Shown: positions 49,869 through 60,048, counted from the first letter of the stretch. The stretch is DNA of 64,000 nt from Actinomycetes bacterium (GCA_021838445.1 JAKCDU010000008.1:20108-84107); one strand, 5' to 3'. Made by a program: numbers and translations. The notes: a model not told the origin generated them from the letters alone.

Positions 49869-51407
49869 ATGGGGCAAGTGCCTGAACACCAGTCGGTAGA
49901 CGCAGCGCAGCCTTCTGGCTGGCAGCCTCGCGCCGAGACCGCCGAGGACGGTTCCCCGAGGGAAGCCTGCGGGGTGTTCGGTGTGTACCTGCACCGCGAC
50001 GGCGCCGGATCGGTGTCGCACATGACCTACGACGGCCTCTACGCCCTGCAGCACCGGGGCCAGGAGTCGGCCGGGATGGCGACCACCACCGGCGAGGGGG
50101 TGATGGTGGTCAAGGACATGGGCCTGGTCACCAACGTGTTCAACGAGTACAAGCTGGCCGGGTTGCAGGGCCACCTGGCCATCGGTCACACCCGCTACTC
50201 GACCACGGGGACCTCGACCTGGCACAACGCCCAGCCTGTGTACCGGGTGACGGCCCGTAATCCGGCTCGGGTCCGCCCGGTGGAGTTCGCTCTCGGCCAC
50301 AACGGGAACCTGACCAACACGGCCCTTCTGGCCAGCGCCGCGGGCATGCTCCCCGGCACCGTCACCAGCGACAGCGACGTGATCGGCGAGTTGCTCGTGC
50401 GTGACCTCGACTCGGCCCCCGAGCGGGACCTGGTGGACGCGCTCGAGCGCGTGCTCCCCAAACTGGCCGGCGCTTTTTCCCTGGTCGTCATGGACAATGA
50501 GCGCCTCGTCGCGGTCCGGGACCCCCACGGTTACCGCCCGTTGTGCCTGGGCAAGCTGGACGAGGGTTGGGTGGTGGCGTCGGAGACCCCCGCCCTCGAC
50601 ATCGTCGGTGCCCATTTCGTGCGCGAGGTGGACCCGGGCGAGATGCTGGTGATCAGCGGGGATGGGACCCGCAGCGTCTATCCGTGGCCTCCCTCGGAGG
50701 TGGATCCCAGGCTGTGCATCTTCGAGTTCGTGTACCTCGCTCGTCCCGACAGCCGGCTCTACGGGCAGGAACTGCACGGCGCCCGGATGCGGATGGGTGA
50801 GCTGCTGGCCGAACAGGCCCCGGTCGAAGCCGACCTGGTGATGGGCGTTCCCGACTCGGGGATGCCGGCCGCCGAGGGCTACGCCCGGCGCAGCGGAATC
50901 CGATATGGCCACGGTCTGGTCAAGAACCGCTACATCGGCCGGACCTTCATCGTCCCCGACCAGGCCCAGCGGGCCCAGGGGGTGAGGCGCAAGCTCAACC
51001 CGCTGCGCAGCGCCATCGCCGGTCAGCGTCTGATCGTGGTGGACGACTCGATCGTGCGCGGCACCACGACCCGGGCCATGGTGCGGATGCTGCGCGAAGC
51101 CGGGGCTGCGGAGGTCCACCTGCGTATTTCCTCGCCGCCCTACCGGTGGCCGTGCTACTACGGGTTGGACACCGGGACCCGCTCCGAGCTGATCGCCGCC
51201 AACATGACGGTGCCCGAGATCGAGGACTTTCTCGGGGCCGACAGCCTCGCCTACCTGAGTCTCGACGGGCTCAAGCGGGCAACGGGGGCGGTCGGAGCCG
51301 GTTTCTGCGACGCCTGCCTGACCGGGGTCTACCCCACTCCGCCCCTCCCGGCCAGCGTCGAGGTGCAGCTCGGTCGCAAGGAGCCGGTCGGTACCCGCCT
51401 TGTCTGA
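49869..51407 (+). CDS. purF: Amidophosphoribosyltransferase
   Basis: EACGVFGVYLHRDGAGSVSHMTYDGLYALQHRGQESAGMATT ... VVDDSIVRGTTTRAMVRMLREAGAAEVHLRISSPPYRWPCYYG. Confidence 0.98.
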   Translation: MGQVPEHQSVDAAQPSGWQPRAETAEDGSPREACGVFGVYLHRDGAGSVSHMTYDGLYALQHRGQESAGMATTTGEGVMVVKDMGLVTNVFNEYKLAGLQGHLAIGHTRYSTTGTSTWHNAQPVYRVTARNPARVRPVEFALGHNGNLTNTALLASAAGMLPGTVTSDSDVIGELLVRDLDSAPERDLVDALERVLPKLAGAFSLVVMDNERLVAVRDPHGYRPLCLGKLDEGWVVASETPALDIVGAHFVREVDPGEMLVISGDGTRSVYPWPPSEVDPRLCIFEFVYLARPDSRLYGQELHGARMRMGELLAEQAPVEADLVMGVPDSGMPAAEGYARRSGIRYGHGLVKNRYIGRTFIVPDQAQRAQGVRRKLNPLRSAIAGQRLIVVDDSIVRGTTTRAMVRMLREAGAAEVHLRISSPPYRWPCYYGLDTGTRSELIAANMTVPEIEDFLGADSLAYLSLDGLKRATGAVGAGFCDACLTGVYPTPPLPASVEVQLGRKEPVGTRLV

Positions 51408-52467
51408 CCGGGAGGAGGGCGCTTCCCCGCCCCTCACATATGCCGAGGCCGGCGTCGACATCGACGCCGCAGACGCCGCCGTCGAGGCCATGCGGGACTT
51501 GGTGGCGTCCACCGCCGACCGCCCGGGGGTGATAGGCAGCATCGGTGGATTCGGAGGCCTGTTCGAGCTTCCCGGCGGCTACACCCGCCCGGTTCTCGTG
51601 TCGAGCACCGATGGCGTGGGCACCAAGATGGCCGTGGCCATGGCCACCGGCCGCTTCGACACCGTCGGGATCGACCTGGTGGCCATGTGCGTGGATGACC
51701 TGGTCTGCTGCGGCGCCCGCCCGTTGTTCTTCCTCGACTACCAGCTCCTGGGGCGGGTGGACCCGGTCCAGGTCCGGGCCCTGATGACCGGCATAGCCGA
51801 GGGCTGTCGCCAAGCCGGAGCGGCCATCGTGGGCGGCGAGTTGGCTGAGCATCCCGGTCTGCTCGCCCCTGGCGAGGTTGACCTGGCCGGCTTCGCAGTG
51901 GGCATCGTCGAACGCGACCGCATCATCGACGGACCGGCTCGGACCCGGGCCGGGGACGTGATAATAGGACTCCCGTCGCCGGGGCTGCGCTCCAACGGCT
52001 ACTCCCTGGCCCGCCGGGCCCTGCTCGACCACGGCGGCCGGTTCCTCGACGGCCCGGCCTGGGACGGTGCCGGAGACTGGACGCTGGCCGACGAGCTGCT
52101 CCGCCCGTCGGTCATCTACACCCCGGCGGTGCTGGCCGTCCTCGAAGCCGGCGTGGACGTCCATGCCGTCGCCCACATCACCGGGGGCGGCCTGCCCGGC
52201 AACGTGCCCCGGGTGCTGGCCGATGACCTCGACGCGGTGTTCGACCGGGCGGCCTGGCCGGTGCCCCCCATCTTCGCCGAGATCCAGGCGGCTGGCGGCG
52301 TGGAAGATCACGAGATGCAGCGTGTATTCAACCTCGGGCTGGGTATGGTCCTGGTCGTGGCCCCCGATGCGGTGGACGCCACCCGGGCTGCTCTGAGCGA
52401 AGCGGGAGCCCCCAGTTTTGTTGTTGGTGGGATCCAGGTGGGTTTCCGTTGTGTGCAAATTTTGTAA
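51400..52467 (+). CDS. purM: Phosphoribosylformylglycinamidine cyclo-ligase
   Basis: LTYAEAGVDIDAADAAVEAM ... VLVSSTDGVGTKMAVAMATGRFDTVGIDLVAMCVDDLVCCGARPLFFLDY; overlaps purF 3' end. Confidence 0.97.
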   Translation: MSDREEGASPPLTYAEAGVDIDAADAAVEAMRDLVASTADRPGVIGSIGGFGGLFELPGGYTRPVLVSSTDGVGTKMAVAMATGRFDTVGIDLVAMCVDDLVCCGARPLFFLDYQLLGRVDPVQVRALMTGIAEGCRQAGAAIVGGELAEHPGLLAPGEVDLAGFAVGIVERDRIIDGPARTRAGDVIIGLPSPGLRSNGYSLARRALLDHGGRFLDGPAWDGAGDWTLADELLRPSVIYTPAVLAVLEAGVDVHAVAHITGGGLPGNVPRVLADDLDAVFDRAAWPVPPIFAEIQAAGGVEDHEMQRVFNLGLGMVLVVAPDAVDATRAALSEAGAPSFVVGGIQVGFRCVQIL

Positions 52468-52587
52468 CGACGGGTGACTAGTACTATTTGCTCTGGCAAT
52501 TTGGTCAGGTAGGACCATGTACGCCACCCCGTCCGCCTCTTACGTTGAGGGTTCAAAACGGACATCGCACACAAGGGATCGAAAACA

Positions 52588-52788
52588 ATGGCAGAAGAGA
52601 CCAGCCCGGATGCACTGCTGACCCCCGCTGAGGTCGCAGCCCTCTTCCGGGTCAACCCGAAGACGGTGACTCGCTGGGCCCGCGCCGGCAAGATCACGGC
52701 CATCCGCACCCTGGGCGGCCACCGCCGCTTCCGAGCCTCTGAGATCCGCCGCTGCCTCGAGCAGATGGAGACCGAGAGCCTGGCCTAG
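52588..52788 (+). CDS. bldC: BldC-like MerR-family developmental regulator
   Basis: DALLTPAEVAALFRVNPKTVTRWARAGKITAIRTLGGHRRFRASEIRRCLEQM; downstream of purM. Confidence 0.92.
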   Translation: MAEETSPDALLTPAEVAALFRVNPKTVTRWARAGKITAIRTLGGHRRFRASEIRRCLEQMETESLA

Positions 52789-52887
52789 CGGCCGGGAGCG
52801 GGTACCTGGCCTAGCGGCCGGGAGCGGGTACCGGGCCTAGCGGCCGGGAGCGGGTACCGGGCCCAGCGGCCGGGAGCGGGCACCGGG
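52782..52887 (+). repeat. Four tandem copies of a 26-bp GC-rich repeat
   Basis: Unit GGCCTAGCGGCCGGGAGCGGGTACCG starting at 52782, 52808, 52834, 52860; the first copy spans the bldC stop codon. Confidence 0.92.
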
Positions 52888-52913
52888 TGGGGGTCATCTG
52901 AAATGATCTCACG

Positions 52914-54071
52914 GTGCCCGCCGTACCTCTTCCACAAGGTTTCATCGCCTACACGTCGTCGCTCGGACTGCGCGAGGACGGTGACGATTTCGCCGTGGTG
53001 CTGTCGACCGTGGCGTGCGTGAGCGCCGGGGTGTTCACCCGGAGCCTCTTCGCTGGTCCGAGCGTGGAGTTGAGCCGGGAGCGCGCCTCGTCGGGGCGGG
53101 CCCGGGCCGCGGCCGTCGTAGCCAAGAACGCCAATGTGGCCAACGGCGAGCAGGGTCGGCTCGACGCCGAGGAGCTGTCCCGGCTGGTGGCCTCCGGGAC
53201 CGGTCTGGCTCCCGAAGAGGTGATCATCGCCTCGACCGGGGTGATTGGCCGCCCCTACCCGATGGAGTTGATCAGGTCCGGGCTGGCCCAGCTCGACCGG
53301 TCGGCTTTCGACGCTGACGCCTGGCGGGTGGCGATCGCCATGATGACCACCGACACGGTGGCCAAGACGGCGCAGCGCTCGGTTGGGCCGGCCCGGGTCG
53401 TCGGGGTGGCCAAAGGGGTGGGGATGATCGAGCCCGACATGGCCACGATGCTGGCGTTCGTCTTCACCGATGCCGAGGTGGACGCGGTGTCGCTCGACGG
53501 CATGTGGCGACGGGCCGTGGACGACACCTTCAACTGTCTCAGTGTCGACACTGACACGAGCACCTCGGACAGCGCAGTGGTGCTGGCCAACGCTGCAGCC
53601 GGCCCGGTGCCCGCCGCCGAGTTGAGCACTGCGCTACGGGAGGTGTGCCTCGACCTCACGCTGCAGTTGGCTCGCGATGGCGAGGGAGCCACCAAGCTCA
53701 TCACCGTGACCGTCGGGTCGGCCCGGGACCGGCGTCAGGCCCACCGCGTGGCCAAGGCCATAGTCAACTCCCCGCTGGTGAAGACCGCCGTGCACGGGGC
53801 CGACCCCAACTGGGGGCGGGTGGCCATGGCGGTGGGTAAGTGCCATGACGAGACCGACATCGACCCCGAGCGGGTCGTGATCCGCTTCGGCGACATCGAG
53901 GCCTACCCGGCGCGGCCTGGCCCGGATGGGCTGGAGGCCCTCGCCGCGGTGATGCGCCGCGATCATGTCGAGATCGAGGTCGACCTCGGGACGGGACCAG
54001 CCGAAGCCACCGTCTACGGCTGCGACCTGGGCGACGGCTACGTCCGCATCAACGCTGATTACACGACCTGA
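52914..54071 (+). CDS. ArgJ-family ornithine acetyltransferase/glutamate N-acetyltransferase (divergent)
   Basis: ASTGVIGRPYPMELI ... VGVAKGVGMIEPDMATMLAFVFTDA (autocleavage site) ... FNCLSVDTDTSTSDSAVVLANAA. Confidence 0.85.
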   Translation: MPAVPLPQGFIAYTSSLGLREDGDDFAVVLSTVACVSAGVFTRSLFAGPSVELSRERASSGRARAAAVVAKNANVANGEQGRLDAEELSRLVASGTGLAPEEVIIASTGVIGRPYPMELIRSGLAQLDRSAFDADAWRVAIAMMTTDTVAKTAQRSVGPARVVGVAKGVGMIEPDMATMLAFVFTDAEVDAVSLDGMWRRAVDDTFNCLSVDTDTSTSDSAVVLANAAAGPVPAAELSTALREVCLDLTLQLARDGEGATKLITVTVGSARDRRQAHRVAKAIVNSPLVKTAVHGADPNWGRVAMAVGKCHDETDIDPERVVIRFGDIEAYPARPGPDGLEALAAVMRRDHVEIEVDLGTGPAEATVYGCDLGDGYVRINADYTT

Positions 54072-54167
54072 TCGGCCGACCGCCGCCCAGACGATGATCG
54101 TCGCTGCCGCCCGGGTTGGGCGCGGGTGTCGGGTGTCCAGGTAGGGCGCGGGGGTCAGGCGACCCGG

Positions 54168-55304
54168 TCAGGCTCCGACCGGTGCGGTCGACGAGCTCGA
54201 ATGGCCGAGCGAGCCGAGAAGGCCTCCGAGGAGCGTCGGCAGCTTCGAAAGGTCGAGGTTGGTGGCCCCCGAAGGAGCGGTTGGCGCCCCCGGGGAGCTG
54301 ATGGCCATGCGGACGGGGACCGGGAAGCTCATCTTGTGGTTGGCGAACTGGTTGAGGTCCAGGTCGGCTTCGGTCAGCTTGCCGCCCGAGGTGTAGACGT
54401 CGATGACCGCCGACTTGCCGGCCGGGATGGCGTTCTTGGCCTTGCTGAAGGCTTTGGATGCCTGCGAGCTGAACCCCGGCAGGGACGAGATGGTCGACTG
54501 GAGCTGAGGCAGGAGGGTGGTAAGCATCCCTGACACGTTGACCGTGACGCTGTAGCCGCCCCGTCCGTTGCTCGGCGTCAGGCTGCTCGCTGTGGAGTTG
54601 GCCTGGATGGAGCTGAGCACTTCATTGCGCAAGGTGCGCATCTGGGTCTGGGACAGGCTGGAGGAGCCAGAGGCCTGCGACTGCTCGAGCAGGCCTTCCA
54701 GCGGCAGCAGGGAGGCGTGACTGACCTCCACCCATTTGCCCTGGGCGAGGTCGCCGAGGCCCGGTATGTACGAGCTGAGCTGGTTCAGCCCCTTGGTGAA
54801 CCGGGACGCGGCGGTCGACGAAGGCTGTCCCACGTCGGAGAGCAGCTGCTGGACCTGGACCCGGAGGAAGAGGTTCTGGGCGACGTAGCGGAACTCCAGA
54901 GGGGTGTTGTTGGAGCCGAACGAAAGGCCGGCGTCGAGGGAGTTCAGCTGGTCGGTGAGGGCCTTCGGGCTATCGAGGGCTTCACCGTGGCCGGTGGCCT
55001 CGGTCAGGAAGAACTGCCCCGTAGTGAGGGCCTGGGCCTCGGCCGGGGTGGGGGCCTGGCTGTTGGCCGAGTGGAGCTGCTCGGCCTGGGACTGGGTTAT
55101 GGGGAGGGAGAAGGCCAGCTCCAGGCTCGACTGTGAGCCGAGCTTGGTCACCGCCGACTGCACGGCCTGCTGGGGTGACTGGCTCGATGTGGCGCGGCCG
55201 CCGGCCGACTTGTTGGCGCCGCACGCGGCCAGACCGAAGGTGGCGACCAGCGCGCCCACCGTCACCGCCGAAATCCGGCGGCCCTTGTCGTTGGCCTTGG
55301 TCAT
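54168..55304 (-). CDS. Putative lipoprotein, unknown function
   Basis: Frame from ATG at 55304 (378 aa): MTKANDKGRRISAVTVGALVATFGLAACGANKSAGG (LAAC lipobox). Confidence 0.8.
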   Translation of the reverse strand: MTKANDKGRRISAVTVGALVATFGLAACGANKSAGGRATSSQSPQQAVQSAVTKLGSQSSLELAFSLPITQSQAEQLHSANSQAPTPAEAQALTTGQFFLTEATGHGEALDSPKALTDQLNSLDAGLSFGSNNTPLEFRYVAQNLFLRVQVQQLLSDVGQPSSTAASRFTKGLNQLSSYIPGLGDLAQGKWVEVSHASLLPLEGLLEQSQASGSSSLSQTQMRTLRNEVLSSIQANSTASSLTPSNGRGGYSVTVNVSGMLTTLLPQLQSTISSLPGFSSQASKAFSKAKNAIPAGKSAVIDVYTSGGKLTEADLDLNQFANHKMSFPVPVRMAISSPGAPTAPSGATNLDLSKLPTLLGGLLGSLGHSSSSTAPVGA

Positions 55305-55412
55305 TTCTCGCTCCCTGCTCGAAAGTCCCCTCGAGCGTAACAGTTGGGTCGTCTTTGACTGTCTCGAGGGCCGGCCGGGTGCGCAACCGTCCGCCGGTAG
55401 GATCGGTGAAAT

Positions 55413-56630
55413 ATGGCCGATGAGCGATCCCCCCGCCGGCGTGCCCTGCTCCTGGAGAACATCCACCCCGGCGCGGCGGAGCTGCTCCGCTCGGCCGGGT
55501 TCGAGGTGGAGCGCAGGAAGGGCGCGCTGGACGAACACGAGCTGGCGGAGCAGCTTCTGCAATTCGACGTGCTCGGGATCCGCTCCCGCACGCAGGTGAC
55601 CGAGGCGGTACTGGAGAAGTCCCCGCGGCTCACCGCCATCGGGGCCTTCTGCATCGGAACCAACCAGATCGACCTTTCCGCCGCGACCCACCGCGGCATC
55701 ACCGTGTTCAATGCCCCTTTCTCCAACACCCGCTCGGTGGTGGAGCTGGTCATCGCCGAGATCATCGCCCTCACCCGTAGGCTCACCGACAAGAACGCCG
55801 AGATGCACGCCGGGACATGGTCCAAATCGGCCGCCGGAGCTCATGAGGTGCGGGGCCGGCGTCTCGGGATCGTCGGCTACGGGAACATCGGCTCCCAGCT
55901 CTCGGTGCTCGGCGAGAACCTGGGCATGGCCGTCGGCTTCTACGACACCGCCGACCGTCTGGCCCTCGGCAACGCCCGGAGGATGGGGTCACTGGAGGAG
56001 CTGCTCGGCTGGGCCGACGTGGTCACTCTGCACGTCGACGGCCGCCCCGACAATCGGGGCCTGTTCGGAGAAGCCGAGTTCTCGGCCATGCGCCCCGGTG
56101 CACTGTTCCTCAATCTGAGCCGGGGCTTCGTGGTCGACCACGGCTCGCTGCGCCAGCACATCGAGTCGGGTCACCTCGCAGGGGCCGCGGTGGACGTCTT
56201 CTACGAGGAGCCGGCGGGCGACGACCAGCAGTTCACGTCCCGCCTGCAGGGACTTCCCAACGTGATCCTCACCCCCCACATCGGGGGCAGCACCGAGGAG
56301 GCCCAGTCCGACATCGGCCAGTTCGTGGCCAAGAAGCTGATCGACTACGTCCGCTCCGGCAGCAGCGCCCTATCGGTGAACATGCCGAATGTCGACCTGC
56401 CGGTCCGGGCCGGCGCCCACACCCTGGTGCACATCCACCGCAACACGCCCGGGGTGCTGGCCGCCATCAACGCCATCTTCGCCGACCACCGGGTCAATAT
56501 CGAGGGTCAGGCGCTGGGCACGAGCGGCGAGGTCGGCTACGTCATCACCGACATATCCAGCGATTTCACCGATGACATGATCGATCGTCTGACCCACATG
56601 GACGAAACCATCCGCCTCAGGGTGCTCTGA
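55413..56630 (+). CDS. serA: D-3-phosphoglycerate dehydrogenase with C-terminal ACT domain
   Basis: LLENIHPGAAELLRSAGFEVE ... GIRSRTQVTEAVLEKSPRLTAIGAFCIGTNQIDL ... GRRLGIVGYGNIGSQLSVL ... NTPGVLAAINAIFADHRVNIEGQALGTSGEVGYVITDI. Confidence 0.93.
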   Translation: MADERSPRRRALLLENIHPGAAELLRSAGFEVERRKGALDEHELAEQLLQFDVLGIRSRTQVTEAVLEKSPRLTAIGAFCIGTNQIDLSAATHRGITVFNAPFSNTRSVVELVIAEIIALTRRLTDKNAEMHAGTWSKSAAGAHEVRGRRLGIVGYGNIGSQLSVLGENLGMAVGFYDTADRLALGNARRMGSLEELLGWADVVTLHVDGRPDNRGLFGEAEFSAMRPGALFLNLSRGFVVDHGSLRQHIESGHLAGAAVDVFYEEPAGDDQQFTSRLQGLPNVILTPHIGGSTEEAQSDIGQFVAKKLIDYVRSGSSALSVNMPNVDLPVRAGAHTLVHIHRNTPGVLAAINAIFADHRVNIEGQALGTSGEVGYVITDISSDFTDDMIDRLTHMDETIRLRVL

Positions 56631-56669
56631 CACCGGGGTGTAAGCCATGGGTGGCGATACTCTTGCGCC

Positions 56670-57923
56670 GTGGACCCTCATTATCCCCCGGAGGCCGAAC
56701 GCTTCCGCAAAGAGGTGAAGGCTTTCCTCGACGACCATCTGCCCGCCGGGTGGCAGGGCATAGGTGCCCTCGACCCCGACGCGGCACGACGTTTCACCGC
56801 GGACTGGCGCAACACCCTCTATCAGGAGGGGCTGTTGGCCCCGTCGTGGCCCAAGGAGTACGGCGGCGCCGGCCTCAGCCCGTTGGAGCAGGTCGTGGCG
56901 GCTGAGGAGTTCTACCGGGCGGGAGTGCCGACCGGGGGCCCCAACGACGATTTCAGCATCCAGATGGTCGGCAACACCATCCTGCACTGGGGCACCGAGG
57001 AGCAGAAGAGGTACTTCCTGCCGCGCGCTCTGTCGGGGGAGCACGTGTGGTGCCAGGGTTACTCGGAGCCCAACGCCGGATCCGACCTGGCCAACCTGGC
57101 GACCCGGGCGGAGCTCGACGGCGACGAATGGGTGATCAACGGGCAGAAGATATGGACGTCCATGGCCCATGTCGCCAACTGGATATTCGTTCTGGCCCGG
57201 ACCGACCCCGAGGCGACCAAGCACAAGGGGATCACGTTCTTCCTGGTCCCCATGGACCAACCCGGGGTCGAGGTCCGACCCATCAAGATGATGACCGGGT
57301 GGTCTGAGTTCAACGAGACGTTCTTCACCGACGCCCGCACGCCCAAGGATCACGTGGTAGGAGCGGTGAACGCCGGCTGGTCGGTAGCCATGACTCTCCT
57401 CGGTTACGAGCGGGGCGAAGCGGCGGCGACTTTCCCGATCATGTTCCGCACCGAGTTGGACCGGCTTGTCGACTTGGCCCGGACCACCGGTGCCGCCGAG
57501 AACCCCCTCATCCGCCAACGCCTGGCGTGGTGCTACTCCAAGGTGGAGATCATGCGGTTCCTCGGTATGCGGACCCTGACCAAGTTCCTCTCCGGTGGCG
57601 AGCCGGGACCGGCCGAGTCCTCGTTCAAGCTGTACTGGAGCGAGTACCACAAGATCGTCACCGAGTTGGCCGTCGACATCCTCGGCGCGGCTGCCACGGC
57701 GCCCTCAGGCCGGGTGGCCACCGCTTTCAGGGCCGACGATGTGGGTGCACCCAACGACAGTGCATCGTGGGCGACCACGTTCCTGATGAGCCGGGCGGGG
57801 ACCATCTACGCCGGGTCGTCACAGGTGCAGCGCAACATCCTGGCCGAGATGGTCCTCGGGCTGCCGAAGGAGCCGGCCGTGGCCAGCCAGAAAGGCAGCT
57901 GGCGCCAGGCCCAGGCCGGGTAG
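56670..57923 (+). CDS. Acyl-CoA dehydrogenase
   Basis: APSWPKEYGGAGLSPLEQVVAAEEFYRAG ... WCQGYSEPNAGSDLANLATRAELDGDEWVINGQKIWTSMAHVANWIFVLARTD. Confidence 0.93.
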   Translation: MDPHYPPEAERFRKEVKAFLDDHLPAGWQGIGALDPDAARRFTADWRNTLYQEGLLAPSWPKEYGGAGLSPLEQVVAAEEFYRAGVPTGGPNDDFSIQMVGNTILHWGTEEQKRYFLPRALSGEHVWCQGYSEPNAGSDLANLATRAELDGDEWVINGQKIWTSMAHVANWIFVLARTDPEATKHKGITFFLVPMDQPGVEVRPIKMMTGWSEFNETFFTDARTPKDHVVGAVNAGWSVAMTLLGYERGEAAATFPIMFRTELDRLVDLARTTGAAENPLIRQRLAWCYSKVEIMRFLGMRTLTKFLSGGEPGPAESSFKLYWSEYHKIVTELAVDILGAAATAPSGRVATAFRADDVGAPNDSASWATTFLMSRAGTIYAGSSQVQRNILAEMVLGLPKEPAVASQKGSWRQAQAG

Positions 57924-57964
57924 AGGCGGTCTCTCCAGCCGGGGGACCATCGCCCCGCCAGGTG

Positions 57965-58813
57965 TTAGTCGGTCGGTGCTCCGCCGGGAGGCCGGTCGCG
58001 GAGGGCCGCGGCCACCGCCTTGACCAGTGAGCCCAGCCGCCAATGCTCCGGTACGACGACGTCGTTGATGCCGGCCGAGGTGGCCGTGGCCGCACAGACC
58101 GGGCCGATGCAGCCGACGACGACCCGGGGATGGTTGAGCCCTTCTATGAGGGCATGGGCGACCCCTTGGCGCCCGGCCAGCTCCAGCATGTATTGGATCT
58201 GCGGCCCGGCCGTGAAGGTGACCGCATCGATTTCGGTGGCGACCGTCCGCTGGATCAGCTCGAGGGCCGGTCCAGGGTCCTGAGGCGGGCCCCACAGGTA
58301 CACCGGCAGCGTGGAGACCTGGGCGCCGGCCTTCTCCATCCGTCGTACGAACTCGGCCCCGTCGTCGCCGTGCAACTGGAACGCGACCCGTTCTCCGGCC
58401 AGCCCGCACTCGGTCAGGTACCGGATCACATCGTCGAGTTGCTCGTCGGGACTTCGCCACCACGTGGTCAGCCCGGCCGAGGACAGCGCTCCGGCAGCCT
58501 TAGGTCCACGGGCCACCAGGCGGGTTCGTCCGAGAGCCGAGATCAGTCGCTGGTCGTTCCCCCACCCGGCGGCGGCCTCCAGCCAGGTGCGTATCCCAAC
58601 GCCGGTGTTGGCTATGAGGTAATCGGGCGGGGCGGCGATCAGCTCCTCGGTGCGTGCACGGAGCAGGTCGGGGTCAGGGAGCCGGTGGGTCGATATGGTC
58701 GGTGCGACGAGCACGTCGGCGCCGAGGCGCTCGAACATGATCGCCTGGTCCTGACCCCGGCGGTCGGCGGTCACCCCGACCAGATCTCCCGACAGCTGCG
58801 CCACGCCACTCAC
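57965..58813 (-). CDS. hemD: Uroporphyrinogen-III synthase
   Basis: GDLVGVTADRRGQDQAIMFERLGADVLVAPTIST ... DYLIANTGVGIRTWLEAA ... VTFTAGPQIQYMLELA ... VVVGCIGPVCAATATSAGI; likely GTG at 58813. Confidence 0.85.
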   Translation of the reverse strand: MSGVAQLSGDLVGVTADRRGQDQAIMFERLGADVLVAPTISTHRLPDPDLLRARTEELIAAPPDYLIANTGVGIRTWLEAAAGWGNDQRLISALGRTRLVARGPKAAGALSSAGLTTWWRSPDEQLDDVIRYLTECGLAGERVAFQLHGDDGAEFVRRMEKAGAQVSTLPVYLWGPPQDPGPALELIQRTVATEIDAVTFTAGPQIQYMLELAGRQGVAHALIEGLNHPRVVVGCIGPVCAATATSAGINDVVVPEHWRLGSLVKAVAAALRDRPPGGAPTD

Positions 58814-59064
58814 CGCGCCGACGTTACCCGGACCCGGCAGGCCCGGGGATGGGGACGGAGCCACGCCGGCGGCCACGCACACGGTCACGGCGGCCACCTC
58901 GACGGGGGGTCTGGGACCGGCTGGTGCGGGCGCTGCCGACGATGAACGGCACCGCGGCCTGCGGCCGGTCGTCGAGTCCGAGAACCGTTACCACCACGGC
59001 GGAAAGGGCGGCGGGCACGTGAACCGGCCCGGACCGGCCCCGGTAGGAACCCTGGGGGATGGGC

Positions 59065-60048
59065 TCAGTCGTCGTGGCCGGCGGCCTTGCGGGCCCGGTA
59101 CAGCGAAGCGTCGGCCGCGGTGAGGAGCTCTTCGGCGATGCGCTGCTCGGCGTTGCGCCAGGCCACTCCGACCGATGCTCCCAGCCCGGCGTAGTGGGGA
59201 GCCTGGTCGGCCACCTGTCGTACGGCGCCGCCGATGCGGTCCATGATCAACTCCGTGTCCGCTCCGGCGGCGTCCTCGCAGAGAAGGGCGAACTCGCCTC
59301 CGCTCAGTCGTCCAACGAGGTCGTTGGCCCGCACCGAGCCGACGAGACGGCCGGCGATCAGGCGCAGGACCTCGTCGCCCTCGGCCTGGCCCAGGCGGTC
59401 GGAGAGTCGCTGGTAGCCCTCGACATGGATCAGGAACGCCGCCACCGAGGTGCCATTGCGGTCAGCGCGCCGGCAGGCCTGCGCCAGGCTCTCGACGAAC
59501 AGGTGGCGACCGGCCAGGCCGGTCACCTCGTCGTGCAGTTGGCCGCTATCGACCGGCGCCGAGGGGGTGGCCGCCGGTTCGGCGATGGGCCCGGCCGCGA
59601 ACCCGGTCATCTCCAGCAGTATCTCGACGTCGGTTTCGCCGAAATGCCCGGTCTTGGACGACGTGACCATCAAGACCCCGACTGGGTCGTCGTTGTGCAC
59701 CAGGGGCACGACGACCATGGAGCGGATACCGAGCAGGGCGCAGATATCACGGTCGACGCGGGCGTCGACCTCGGTGTCGGTGCAGCGCATCGGCACTCCC
59801 AGGCGGAGCGACCGGCCGGAGAGGCTGTTGCCGACCTCCATGCGGGCCCCGACGATCCCCGTGAGACCGCTCGACGCGTGGAACACCATCTCGTCGCCGT
59901 CCACGAGGGCGACCGCCGCGCCGTCGGCCTCGGTGATCACCCTGGCCCGCTCCCCGAGTATCTGCATCACCGCTTCTGTCCCGAGACCGGCGGCGCCGAT
60001 CTGGCGCTGTGTCTCGATGACATATCGCAGTCGCGTCAGTTCGTCCAT
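59065..60048 (-). CDS. GAF domain plus degenerate GGDEF protein
   Basis: GAF-like ARVITEADGAAVALVDGDEMVFHASSG ..., then DEVTGLAGRHLFVESLAQACRRADR ... RANDLVGRLSGGEFALLCED (SGGEF instead of GGDEF; RxxD I-site kept); ATG at 60048. Confidence 0.85.
   Translation of the reverse strand: MDELTRLRYVIETQRQIGAAGLGTEAVMQILGERARVITEADGAAVALVDGDEMVFHASSGLTGIVGARMEVGNSLSGRSLRLGVPMRCTDTEVDARVDRDICALLGIRSMVVVPLVHNDDPVGVLMVTSSKTGHFGETDVEILLEMTGFAAGPIAEPAATPSAPVDSGQLHDEVTGLAGRHLFVESLAQACRRADRNGTSVAAFLIHVEGYQRLSDRLGQAEGDEVLRLIAGRLVGSVRANDLVGRLSGGEFALLCEDAAGADTELIMDRIGGAVRQVADQAPHYAGLGASVGVAWRNAEQRIAEELLTAADASLYRARKAAGHDD

Noticed and set aside
49665-51542. 625-aa minus-strand ORF over purF
   Set aside because: Shadow ORF antisense to purF; no motif support.
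52782-52887. CRISPR array
   Set aside because: 26-bp units are directly contiguous with no spacers and no cas genes nearby; simple tandem repeat.
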